64,000 bases of DNA from Rotaria macrura (lineage: Eukaryota > Rotifera > Eurotatoria > Philodinida > Philodinidae). A model generated the notes under the pieces. That model did no database searches. It saw only the letters and a program-made list of their open reading frames with translations, and was not told where the DNA came from. The stretch covers positions 1 through 64,000 of the forward strand of contig OENT01000145.1 of the NCBI GenBank assembly GCA_900239685.1, given 5' to 3'. Of this stretch, positions 13,926-26,093 are shown piece by piece. The position numbers and the translations under genes are program-made. The stretch's first letter is position 1; each line of letters opens with the position of its first letter.

Positions 13926-14370
13926 GATAAACAATGATGTTGTTGTGTTTTCCCCTTTTAACAAATCAATACACTTTTCTTTGGTTTCTTTCACATACAA
14001 ATGAAGATAAGTGGGAGTTATAAAAGAATAATAAAACAATAATGGTGACTAGTATCTGCTCTCATGTCTTTTCTTTTGATATTTTTAACATTATCATAGC
14101 ATTGATTACTAGTATGCTTTTGTTTTAGTCTAGTAAAAGCAATGATTTTTCATATCTTTGTCTTTTTCTTTCCCGTCCTTCATAATTATTGTACATATTT
14201 TCTTCGTCGTTTTCCTCTTTCTATTTTTTTTCTCTGCTACCCAATTTTCTTGTTCTATTGGTAGATTTCCTTTTTTTCTCTTTGTTTTTTTCTCATCACA
14301 CCATCGTGAATATTACTATGGAGAATATCTACGCTTGAAGGTCTCTTATTACGACAAACGTCATTTGTCA

Positions 14371-17300
14371 TCAATAGTGCTGCCGTATATCGTTTCTTTC
14401 ACTCCTAGAATTTCTATTTTTTTCGGTTTTTTTCAATGATGAGGATTCAAAATATTTACTTGGGTCGGAAGATGATGAAAATCTAGAATTTAACTGGTGT
14501 AGGTTGTGTTGTTCTTCATCTTCGGATTTTTCGGCCACCAGTTGGCTTTGATTACTGGATTTTTCTTTTTCTTCGCTTTTGTTGGCAAAAGGCTCTGAAT
14601 AAGAGAAAAAAAGAATAAAGAAAAATACAACCTGTATTGGCAAATATGCATACGCCAAATACAAATGTTTTAGGATTGTAAAACAAAGGAAAGGATCAGA
14701 AGAAACGAAAAAAAAGCGAAGGCGAAAATTGAAAGAAAAAAGTTGAAGAGTGTTGAGACATGTTAAAGTATAGAAGTAAAAATATGAAACAGTGCTTATA
14801 TTGTTATCGTTAGTTTTTCACCCGAAATGTACTTTTAATGTCAATTAGCATAGTTTGTATAAGAGTTATGAAAGCGAAGAAAACAAGTGTGATGCATATA
14901 AACATACATTTCTTTGTGTTAGTGTCAATTCAATTACTAGCTAGGGCAGCAGGCGTACCTGGAACTATATTAGACAGCGATTTTATTGACTTAGTGTCGT
15001 CAACAATATCATAAAATTGTTTGTCACTTGAATATAATGTCTCTTCACTATTTATGTTGTTTTTCTCATTTGCACCATTTAAAATTAATGGCAAGATTTG
15101 TTTTCGTTGATTATTAGTTAGATTCGTCGATAAGGTTTCATTCTCATCGGCCATAGCTAAAATAAAGACACAGACATATTCATCTAGAGAGATAGTAGAA
15201 GTTGCAATTAATTATTTCATTCAATATCTATGAATCTTCGTCTGATCAAAAAAAAAACTAAAGGATGCAGTCGATCTTTATCAGAATATTCATTTGATCA
15301 TTGATAAAAATATTTGAATCGTCAAATGAAGGAAATTGATTTTGGGTCTATGTACACAGGCAAACATCTAATGATTTTTATCATTAAATAGTCACTTTTT
15401 TTATCGAAGAATGTGAAAAAATGATATGTATCATTTTCATATTTCGTTAGTAAGTACGATGCAGGTTGTGCAATCATCTAGTGAACCAGAGAAAAAAACG
15501 ACATTATTCAAAGGTAAAATCCGTCAGTTAAAATTACAAATGACAGGCTATTGTGAAGACACCTTTAGTTGTATGAATAACATCTTTCTGTACGCTTCAA
15601 TGCTTTTTTTATTGACTATATCACATTTTTCAACGTCTTTATGTCTTTTGATATAATATCAAGATGCAAATATTTCAATACAGCATACGTATAATTTTCA
15701 TAGTTGAATATTATATCTATTGTTATCATATGAGTCTTTTTTGGTCTTTTTGTTTCAAAGACAATCATAATGAACTAGATGTACATGCAGTCGGTGACAC
15801 AATCAAATAACGAAGCTATCTCTCATCAATATTCATTTCTCATCGATAAAATATATACTTTACATATGAGTTTCGGGAGGGATTCTATCTGTCAACAACT
15901 GTCTCCTGTTGCGTATACAGATCTATACATATACAATGTCCAATTAATGTGGATACACAAAGATTATTTTTTGTTATTGTCTTCACCCTTAATCTATGTA
16001 TGTTCATTTGTTAAGCCATTTTTTTTATATGCACAAAGAAATGCGAGTCTTATGCAAGAAATAAATATCACACAAATTTTTTCTAGGTCATACAAAGGAA
16101 TAAGATCTTTAATGAATGCCTGGATAGTATTAATTCTTAAGTAGTTCTACGCATGCGATGCAACATGTATTTTAAAGTTGTTTTCGTACTCAGTCTGCTG
16201 AGTAATAATGGGAGAAAAAGGAAAAAAAATTATGTTTCACATCGATAATGTATTCCAACAGTGAAGCATTACATATGTTGTCGATGTACTGGCGTGCGGT
16301 AGTATTCTTATTTCTTTTTCTTTTTCTATTTCAAGTATTGTTATTAATCATCATCATCAACAGAAAATTTAAGGCATGACAGAGTAAACGATTTTTTCTT
16401 GAGGCAAATACATCTCAATCAAAAAGGCATTTTTTTGCTCCTTCTGTTTGCTACTCTCTTCAATGTTAACTCGAAGCTGAATAGATGAAGCAAAACTAAA
16501 TTAATCAGCATAAAAATACCTGCTGCTTTATCGACCGATATTGGTAATAACGGTAAAACGTTTGTGGACATATTGTCATCCACAAGGACACTTTCTGCTT
16601 CACTTGATTTCTGGCATTGCTCTTCTTGCTCTTGTTCTGAGTCTTTCTTAGGATAATAATATGAAGGTTGTTGATATTTGTTCTTCACCATTGAGTATGA
16701 TATTGAATCAGTAGATGATATTGATTCTTTTGTTTTCTTTTGTTCGTTTAACGTCTGATTGATTATTCGTAATATGTCAACCATGATTCTTGTCAAAGAA
16801 TGAATACCACTAAGATGTAAACATGATTCTTGTAATGATGGTTCAGGACCTGAATGTGAACGTTGCCGGTGAAAACTTGTTCTGTTGGGAGAAACAAAAA
16901 CTCGACCCGAATAAGTACGTTGTCGTTTTGATGAACGTTCATTTCGTTTTTGATTATGTAAATTATGATTTTCATCAATTAAATGTGATTGTTGCATTAA
17001 TGGTGTAGCAAATTCACGAACTGATTTAGTAGAAGACGGTGATGTTGTATTCAAAGTATGACTATACGGCTGTGGTAACGTTGAATTCATTGACGACGAT
17101 GATAAAGGTCTTACTTCATTCGATGATTTTTGATGTAGTGAAATAAATTGTGGTACAATTGAAAGTAATGGTCTTATCATTGTTGTATTTGTTGAAGGCA
17201 TTAAAGGTTCAGGATGTTGATGTTCATCTTTAGAATAATGTGTATGCAAATCATGATGATTATGATAAGAATCAGGATGTGTTATGTGTCGTTGTGAATG

Positions 17301-20300
17301 TGAATGTGCTAATACAGAATGATATGTTGATGTTAAACTTATCGGCTTAAAGTCTGGTGCATCAGGATTCAAATGTGTCAACTTTTTTTTATTGTCATCA
17401 TCAAAATGTATTTTACTTTTCAATGTCTTAGTTACTTCGTTTACGTCCATTTTCGATTGTTCTGTATTTGTAACAGATAAATTTTCAGAAATATGATCAA
17501 TTTTACACGACGAGCAAGGTGATGTTGAATGACGATTTTGTTTGTCGTCTGTGTTACATGATGTATGTTTTTCATCAGTCAATAAAATTTTATTAACACT
17601 TAAATCACTTGAGGTTAATGGTAAATTTTGAGAACTGTCTGTTCTTAATTTATTTACTGATGAATCTTTGTTCGATCGTTTTTCAAGTGATGTAGATCGT
17701 GCTTTTGCCGACCTGGACGATGCATGATGATTTTTAGAGTTTCTTTTTAAATTCTTTCTATCACCAGATACATTGTTGGCATCCGATATTCTTACTGTTT
17801 TGGCTTTCTAAAGTAGAACAATGTCACTAATAATAGATTTGCAACAGATGTGTCAATAGCAATATATATATATTTATATAATTATATAAATTTGTGTATG
17901 TGATCTTTTCAAAGATATATATTTATTTAGAAACACATTTTATTGGCGAATGAATTTAATCGAGCTCATTTTTTTTCGATTTCCTTATCACTTTTGTTAT
18001 TGTAATGTTAGATGGAACAAATTGCTCTAACATGCATGATATTGAAAGAAAAATAAAACAGACGACAAAGATCGTTGAAAATACATTCATCATGTGAGAA
18101 AAATTTATAACTACCTATGTGTTTGATGATAATTTGCGTACGTGCCTAATTTATAAATGAATTATGTTTTGAATACTTTGTAGGAAAACATAATAAAAAA
18201 CGCATTGAATAAATTTTATATATACTCAGTATGAATATGAAATGATTAGAAAAGATAATAAACTCTCTGTCAGATAAAATAATACAAAGTCAAATATCCT
18301 GAAAACGATTTTGTTAATGAATCAGAGGGTAGAAGAGACGAAACCTAAATCATTGATTCTTATCATATGTATGTATTTTTACCAAAACGATTCGAAAATC
18401 GATAAATCGTTAGATGAAAACTCGTGTTACTTTGCATTAATAAATAATCATAATAAATTGTTAAAAATAAATCTTTCAATGATTTCAAGAACTAGAAGAA
18501 AGTACGATTAGTAATTCATCGATTAGATCGAAAAAAAATTTAACTACCTTCTTATTTTCATGTTCATTAATACGATAATAATCATTCGATCATGCAGAAC
18601 AAGTTTTCTTTTACTTTTTTAAATTATTAATCATAAGGATAATTTTTTGCTTTCGTATAAATTTTTATATTGCTAATGAAAAAAAAGAAGAGAAAACGTC
18701 AAGATAGTCGCTCTCGTTAGTCAAATATTTTGATTACGATACGCAAATCAAATGTGCATATACGTATAAACTGTTCCCATGATTCTTTCGTGTTTGTAAA
18801 TATGTAAGATTGAGTAGCTCAAGAGAAAATTGATAGGGCTTTTGTCACTTGTCAACATACGAAAAGAAGTATGCTCATGAGAAAATCGATATGATTGGAA
18901 ACGTCTCCTTGATTTTGAATTAGTTTTTGAAATTAATAGTTTTATCAATCAATCACATATGAGACATAGCGATAGCTTTTCTCGTGTTTATTAATCCGTT
19001 CTCATCTATTAATCACACGAATGAAAAGACTAAGGTCGAAATAGAATAATATTTATTATTCTTTTCATTTCTAGGTAAGGTTAATGAATAAAAAAAATGA
19101 GACAGGAAAGCACCATTAATCAATGACAATCTTTTTAGGCGTTCTGATAATGAAGAAAATAAATGCGTCAATACTTGTTGATGTTAATTAACATAAAATA
19201 ATTTTAAACAAAGCAAAAGAGACAAAACCGATTACTAGAAAGAACTTACATGTATTTGATTTGATAATGATTGTTGCTGAGTTAAGTTGTGGCTATTATT
19301 TTCTGGGTTTTGTTGTTGTCGATCGTTGACGTCACTAATGTTACTTTTATTGTCGTATTCATGAATACATGTAACAGGTGGACTATGATTTCTAGTTGTA
19401 TCGGTTTTTTCTGTACTACCAACGATGGGTAATACGATTGTCTCATTTTTATCTTCCATTTTATTTTTATCGGCAATTGTAGAAAGACTTAGACTTGTTT
19501 GAGTAACATCATCGACAATAGTATTAGTGGTTCTTACTGGAAATGTTTTTGCTTGAGGTTCCTTTTTTCCTTTCCTTTTTTTTTTCTTTTCGCCATCGTG
19601 TAGAACGTTCATAGCATGCTCACTAGAGAGAGTTTCGTTCGGTTGCATGATACTCTCATTGGACATTAATGGCTTTGGTTTTATAAGCTCTATGTTGGAA
19701 GAATGTTCGTCGTCTCGTTGAACAGACATTGTTGATGATAAAATGTCTGCAGTAAAATTATCTTGATTTGAATACGATGAATTCGTTTCAGGTTGTTCAA
19801 GATTTATTGAAGATTGTAATTGTGCACCGGTGCTTAATGATGAGGCAAGAGATCTCTTTGACTTTCGTATTCTTCGTCGTTTATGTTTAGTTTCTCTTGT
19901 TATGAGATTTTCATTCTCGAGATGTTCAGTTGGTTTATCGATAATCATCTCGTCTTTTTTAGGAGTAATTAATAATGGCGATTGTTCTGTTGACACTTTT
20001 TTATGTTTATGTCGATGTCTCTTTCTTTTTGTCTTCTTAACTATTGAATTTTCTTCATCGTTTTCATCTTCTGATTTTCTATTGATACCACCATAAATTT
20101 GACGAATTTCGTTTGAATATACTTCATAAGGATTCACTGCATATGGATTATGTTGATGCGCAACATAATTCATGTACGAATGTGATGGCTGAGAATAAAG
20201 CTGTTGTTGTTGTAAATTACTAACATAGTTTGATATACTCGCTGTTGTTTGTGGTTGTGCTAATGAGACGGAATGCATGGTAAAGTCACTTTGTAAACTA

Positions 20301-20701
20301 TCAATATTACCAAGTAAATATGCACAGGATGTTGTATCAAGCTCATTGATATGATAGGTCTGTACGTTTGTTTCCGGCGAATCTATCTCGTGTATCGTCA
20401 TAGGCCATGTTGAATGAATGCGTACTTGTCTTTGTATGTCAACATGACCATCTTCATATAGAACGGTAACATCGCATAGTTCCTGTTGATCTTGTAATTG
20501 AAATTGGGTACGAAATGGTTTTAATTTATTTTCTAATGTTCGTGCAGCAACTAATGCTGAATGATTATTATTGTTAGGGCGACGAATTTTACGACGTGGT
20601 GTACCACGACCACCTAATTTTGAAGTGGGTTGAATTGTCGTCATTGAATTATTGTTATTATTCTTCATATTCGTTGATGATGTTTCCGACGATTCAGCCA
20701 T
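14371..20701 (-). CDS. Beta-NAC/BTF3-like domain with ~900-aa disordered tail
   Basis: Four exons: 20701-19250, 17807-16520, 15156-14959, 14594-14371 (stop TGA), giving 1053 aa. The ATG (context ATTCCCATGG) sits six bases after a TTTCAG acceptor, so a 5'UTR intron lies upstream. Residues about 30-134 resemble the NAC domain of BTF3/beta-NAC. They have GGRGTPRRKIRR (family GGKGTxRRKKK, the ribosome-contacting basic motif), then LENKLK, then VTVLYEDGHVDIQRQVRIHS (family EEVNM..xGxVIHFxxPKVQAS), and an acidic helix ending LLGNIDSL (family ILNQLGADSL). The match is divergent. The rest is Q/N/S/K-rich with KRKRHRHKHKK and KHKRRRIRKSKR clusters that look nuclear. Beta-NAC normally heterodimerises with alpha-NAC at the ribosome exit tunnel and is about 160 aa, so the tail is unusual. 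Drosophila has germline beta-NAC paralogues with long disordered tails, a possible parallel. Confidence 0.75.
15157..16519. other. Intron 2 of NAC-like gene, no internal gene
   Basis: This 1363-nt intron is AT-rich. Short open frames on either strand (for example plus 15426-15656 and 15779-16144) lack coding character and splice context, and no repeat was recognised. Confidence 0.6.
17808..19249. other. Intron 1 of NAC-like gene, no internal gene
   Basis: This 1442-nt intron has donor CAT|GTAAGT and acceptor CTACTTTAG. It is AT-rich with a short (TA)-rich tract near 17863-17890. No coding exon or element was recognised. Confidence 0.6.
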
Positions 20702-22392
20702 GGGAATCTGAAACATAGACATATATTTTAGAGTTTAATTCTTTGGTTTCAATATTTTTTTAGATAGTATCTGCTATTTCTTTCATATTTGTTTTTATGC
20801 AGCAAAGTATTAAGGACATTATGTTCTTTCTTTTTTTTTTGTATTGCGATGATTATATTTTCGATGTAAAGAATCGATTTGCACCGTAACAAGAAAGTAT
20901 TAGCTTGTCAAGTGAAAATCGAATGAAAAGAAGAATAATTTTTCGTCGACAATTATTCGATCACAGCATTACATTTAAAAAATGACCAACATACAACAAA
21001 CGTACACAAGCATGATAAATATAACGAGACTAACTAAAAAAAATGTAATCTCCCATTGTTTTCATATATTATAATTGTAAGTTTAATGTAAAACTTGAGT
21101 TGATCATAACGATAATAATTACTAACATATATATTTCAAGGTTAAATGAAGTTTTTTTTTATATGATACATACAGATAGATATTATATATATATAAATAT
21201 ATACATTCATCGTTGTGCGTTTGTGTGCATATTAGTTCTATGGTCTATCATACCTACTTCGATCAATTAAATGATCAATTGCTGCTTATTGCCGTCACCA
21301 GCTGCATTTATATACGTATGTGTATAATATATGTACACCCTGTAGTATGTAAGCAAAACTTTTGCGCAGAGCAATCATACTGATCGATTGTAATATTAAT
21401 AGCGTATCGAGAGTCGGTCAAAATTATATTTTCTAACAAGAAAGATGGAGAAAAGCAACAAAAATTACCGCCGATACGATTCGATTGTTTGATTCATGAG
21501 ATAGTCTCTTTTTATTCTAACGTGTGATACGAGTCGAATAAAGGGAGCCAATACACGCGAAAGAAAGTGATATAAACCAGTCATGCTTTTGCTTTGTTTC
21601 ATTTTTAACAATAGCTTATTTTCGAATAATTTTATGGTCAACTAGACAATCCATCAACATCATTGTTCAGTCCAATCATAAGAGCTATCGAACTGAAATC
21701 AATACTTATGAACAATAGGTCATAAAAGAGCCAAAAGGAGAAAATATAAAATGTTTACATCATACTTAAATGATGGGGTTTTCATATACAACAAAAAAGG
21801 TAGATGATTTTCGAGTTGCTATTACCTTCGATGATTTGTATTGGATTTAATTTCTATGCAGCAGATTCGAAATCAATATTAGCTGGAGAAGTATTGAAAG
21901 TCTTCTCCTTTTGATGAATGCGACTTTGACATGGTATTCTTTACGCAGTTTGATAATTAAGCAGCACGATACTCAATGTCAACCAAATTCATTGAGTTAA
22001 ATGAGAGTGTAATACGTGGGCTTGGCCAAGAACACATCTGAAATAATTTCAAAAGTCAAAACAAAATAGAAACGAAAATAATCTTCCTAATATGAAATCT
22101 TTCAACTAGGCTGACTACTTGTAGAAACAAATTTTCATCAAAATAATATAGAAGAATATGAAGATAAACAAATCATTTTTACACTAGACTGGTAGGTAAA
22201 ATTGATTGCTCAATCACCAATATTCTGAAGTACACTTTTATTTCGTCTACTCTTAATTTCATATTGCACCACTTATTCTACGCTCTGGATTAAATTCAAA
22301 GGTGATAAGAATACCACCACTACTCATTCTTATTACTCACACTTTTATTTCGTCTCACCTAAGGCTGAAAGCGTGCATATACTTATTTCTAC

Positions 22393-22428
<36 letters not shown>

Positions 22429-22432
22429 GTGT

Positions 22433-22476
<44 letters not shown>

Positions 22477-24020
22477 CTCTCCAGAAAATGGGTCGCGAGG
22501 CGATGAAAAATGCCTAAGAGTGTCCATATATACGTGCATATATCAACACAAGTTATTTAGTAATTCATTCTGATAATTGTATTTATTTCAAGCCAAATTC
22601 TGCTTTATTTTAGCTGATGCAACTTTGAAGGATAGATGAAAAAGATACTTAGTGTTTTAGTATATTCGAACACAAATAAAATGAAAAAGAAAAGATGAAA
22701 ATCATAATTACAGTGTGAAAACCAATGATGTTCATATTCTAGTCTTTATCATGTTACTAAATCTAAGTAGATATTATGTGACATGTTCAATGAATCTCTG
22801 AAACGTTCAACAAAAATACACTAGCAGAAAACCGAATTCTATTTCTTTTTTTCTGTTTAATAGAGTTACCCTTACGTTTTCAAAAATATACAATTAATCA
22901 AATGAACTTGTTAATCTGTTCATAAAATACTGCTATACATAATACTTATTCAAATGAAAATAAAAGAAATTACTCATTCAATCAATCACCAATTCATACA
23001 TATATATATATATGTATGTATATACGTATAAATGTATATCCATCCATAAAGTTGATCTAACTGTATTGTGTATGTGTAAGTGTGCAAGGGAAGAAGAAAA
23101 AATAAAAATGAAAGCTAGACAACACCTTTTAGTCGTGCTCAATCATGGACTAGTTGAATGACGTAAATTGTTTTTTTGATGTTCACTATAATCAAGCATG
23201 TTCACTTTCTTTGGGTTAAGGAGACTTCTTCTGTCTCTCTGCCTTTCTCTCTATCCACCCATTTCGTACACATGCATTAATGTATGTGCTCGAAGTTCAG
23301 TATATCCAATCGGTTTACAAAAGGCGAAAGTAGAAAAAGAAGAAGAAAAAGAAGAAAGACTGCTCGACCCACTTGCTCGTTCATTTTTCATTTAGTATGG
23401 TCTACCTTTATATTACTGACCGATTACACCCTAAAGAGGCGGAGTGATGCGGTTGAACAGTAACATAAATAAGCTACTATAGAGGCGTGTAATAGTTACA
23501 TGTATATCAAGACCTATTTCAAATTTTGTATTCAATAAACAATTATTTTGCTAATAGATAAGATTCCAAAATTTTTCAAACACATAAAAATCTCATCCAA
23601 TTCATCGTTATGTTTGCTTTTCTTTCTTTATCTTTAGTTAAAAATTTTACAGGACGCACATATGTGTATCGAGTAAAAAACCTTGTCTGTCTATGTGAGT
23701 ATCGAAGTTTCTTTATGTTTGGCGGTCGTTTTACCATCACGACGGCATGGGAAGAAATACAAAAAAAATATCGCAATAAAAAAGAAGAGAAAAAAAAACT
23801 TTTGCATTTATATACATTTCTCTGTTATTTGTGCTCGTCGGTAGTGTCACACATCATTAACAACGAAGGACAAGCGTAATGTTTTCTGAGCAAGGATCAT
23901 TGTCAAGCAAATTTTGAGGCATATTCCATTGTCTTATTCGATGTATTAAACAGAGACAAATTACTCTACAATCATCAATATAAACACATCTACTGGCCTT
24001 AAAATTTATGCACTAATACG
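20702..24020. other. Intergenic region between divergent NAC-like and transporter genes
   Basis: The two flanking genes point away from each other, so both promoters should lie here, together with the 5'UTR exon implied for the NAC-like gene. I could not place a TATA box or transcription start. TA-rich microsatellites occur near 21183-21206, 22397-22474 and 23000-23020. Open frames here are short and look non-coding. Confidence 0.6.
22397..22474. repeat. (TA)n microsatellite pair
   Basis: Two near-perfect TA runs are separated by a short interruption (aaatgtgttgc). The 64-aa minus-strand frame across it is an artefact of the repeat (YIYIYI). Confidence 0.95.
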
Positions 24021-25997
24021 ATGGGAAACATGGACACGAATAATTTCGTACGAAGTACACTGACTATTTTATCACGCCGTAAAAAAATAACAGCTGGAAA
24101 TACTTTGGAAACACCATTACGAAGATGTCTAACAGTATTCGATTTAACTACGCTAGGCATTGGCAGTACGCTAGGCGCTGGTATATATATTCTTGCGGGC
24201 ACGGTTGCGCGAGACTTGGCAGGTCCAGGTGTTCTTTTATCATTTCTTATTGCTGGCTTAGCCTCACTACTTTCTGGTCTTTGTTATGCAGAATTAGGGT
24301 CAAAATATCCACGTGCAGGCTCCGCTTATGTTTATTCATATGTTATCATTGGCGAATTTGCAGCTTTTGTTACAGGTTTAATTCTTTATCTAAGTTGTCA
24401 ATTTCTACATTTTAACTATTTTATTTTCAGGTTGGAATTTAATTCTTGAGTATATAGTCGGAGCTGGTAAGACAAAAATCACTGCCTTTTCTCTTCATCA
24501 GAAATAAAAGCAATCAAAGTATTTCTCTTTGGCATAGATAGCATCTGCAGCACGTGCTTGGACAAGTTCAGTGGATTCAATGATTGGTTTCGTAATGAGT
24601 AGTTTTTTTAAAAAGAATTTTCCATTCCCATTCAATAATCCAAGTGGAATGTTTGCACCTTATATGGATATGGGAGCATTTTGCCTGACAATCATTATAA
24701 CTTTTGTTTTAGCACTTGGAGTTAAAGAATCAAGTCGCATGAATAATTTTTGTACAACAATCAATTTAACTAGTGTAGCAAGTAAGATTGAAAAGAGTGA
24801 AAAGATGTATTTTTATTTACTTGTTTCAATTTTCGTCCTGAATCTAGTCATCGTTATTTGTGGTCTTTCAAAAGCTGACACCAAGAATTGGCATGTATCA
24901 ATAGACCAAATAAAAGGAAATCAATCAATAGTTCAAACTGGAACTGGTGGATTTTTACCTTATTCCTTCTCAGGTGTATTATCTGGTGCAGCAACATGTT
25001 TTTATGCATTTGTTGGTTTTGACCTTGTTGCTACCACAGGTGAAGAAACAGAAAATCCACGAATGGCTATACCTATTAGTATATGTCTTGTGCTATTGAT
25101 TTGTTGTATTGTTTATTGCGCTGTTGCTGCTATATTAACACTGATGATACCTTATTATTCAATACGAGTCGATGCTTCTTTACCGGATGCATTTGATCGT
25201 GTTGGACTTCCACATGTGAAGATTGCAAGTAGGATATTTTATTAAGAAAAATATGTTCTAGCATTTACTTTGATTCATAAAAATATATTATATTGCTTCT
25301 AGTTACACTTGGAGCTGTTACTGGTCTTACATCAAGTATAATAGGTTCATTATTTCCTCTACCACGTGTTCTATATTCAATGGCTTCAGATGGCCTTTTA
25401 TTTTCAATATTTGGTGAAGTATCACCTAAGTCTCGTACACCCATTTATTCAACGCTGATTGGTGGCTTCCTAGCGGCTATAATGGCATTGATATTTGATT
25501 TACTAACCTTAGTTGAAATGTTAAGTATAGGAACATTGATTGCATATACGCAAGTTGCATTAGCTGTTTTTATATCACGTTATGAAATCAATAATGATAG
25601 CAATAGTGATTTAGGCCAGAGTTTAATATCAATAATATTCATTATAATTTTACTATGTTCTATTTCAATTCATTCATTTGAAAAACATGACTATATTGAC
25701 CAAGGCTCGATCTTGCTATTTACAATGTTGCTGTTGAGTTTAATTTTTTTCATTCATAAAAAATTTTCTAGAAGACAACAGAATCAATTCGATGAATTCG
25801 GCAAATTTTTCTCAACGCCGTGGACACCTTGGCTGCCAATATTTAGTATTTTTTGTAATATTTACTTAATGCTAAAATTAAGTTTTGTAACATGGATACG
25901 TTTCATCATATGGATGATAATAGGACTATTGATATATTTTTTCTATGGCATTCAACAAGCTGGAAAACTTATTGTATCTGATTCCATTTTTATTTGA
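24021..25997 (+). CDS. Cationic amino acid transporter, SLC7 CAT type
   Basis: Five exons: 24021-24375, 24431-24466, 24542-24781, 24848-25228, 25303-25997, giving 568 aa. The protein is a multi-pass membrane transporter of the APC superfamily. CAT proteins move arginine, lysine and ornithine across the plasma membrane. Family marks include [24 protein letters not shown] in the first membrane segment (quoted in part: [20 protein letters not shown]), the run [36 protein letters not shown] and [17 protein letters not shown]. The C-terminus ends soon after the last helices, making it shorter than the usual 600-650 aa. The first three junctions are phase 1. The intron 24782-24847 is 66 nt, a multiple of three and stop-free. 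Splicing it restores the expected spacing between CTTINLT and TKNW, so I treat it as a real intron. The gene converges on the SEA-domain gene. The subfamily member (CAT1-4) cannot be decided. Confidence 0.93.
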
Positions 25998-26051
25998 CAA
26001 TATAATAACAGTTATATGTATTTATATTCATATATATATTATTGTATATCA

Positions 26052-26057
26052 TTTATT
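26052..26057 (-). terminator. Poly(A) signal of the SEA-domain gene
   Basis: AATAAA on the minus strand, 37 bases past the TAG at 26094. It lies within 60 bases of the convergent transporter stop, so the two 3'UTRs probably overlap. Confidence 0.6.
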
Positions 26058-26093
26058 GCTTTTTTTTAAAAACAAAAGAGGAAAAAGGAAAAT

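Noticed and set aside
13474-14004. 176-aa hydrophobic plus-strand frame
   Set aside because: Antisense to the first exon of the giant gene; the hydrophobicity comes from reading acidic/polar codons backwards.
13926-14039. 38 extra codons upstream of the chosen start of the giant gene (MFYYSFITPT...)
   Set aside because: Hydrophobic and unlike the protein that follows. The next ATG, MNRQDK, gives the expected polar start and correct phase.
14371-14400. Splicing the NAC-like gene into the giant gene as one transcript
   Set aside because: The only in-frame donor before the TGA (AGGA|GTGAAA) is weak and no good acceptor precedes 13925; two genes are simpler.
22345-22539. 64-aa minus frame YIYIYI...
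   Set aside because: Translation of a TA microsatellite.
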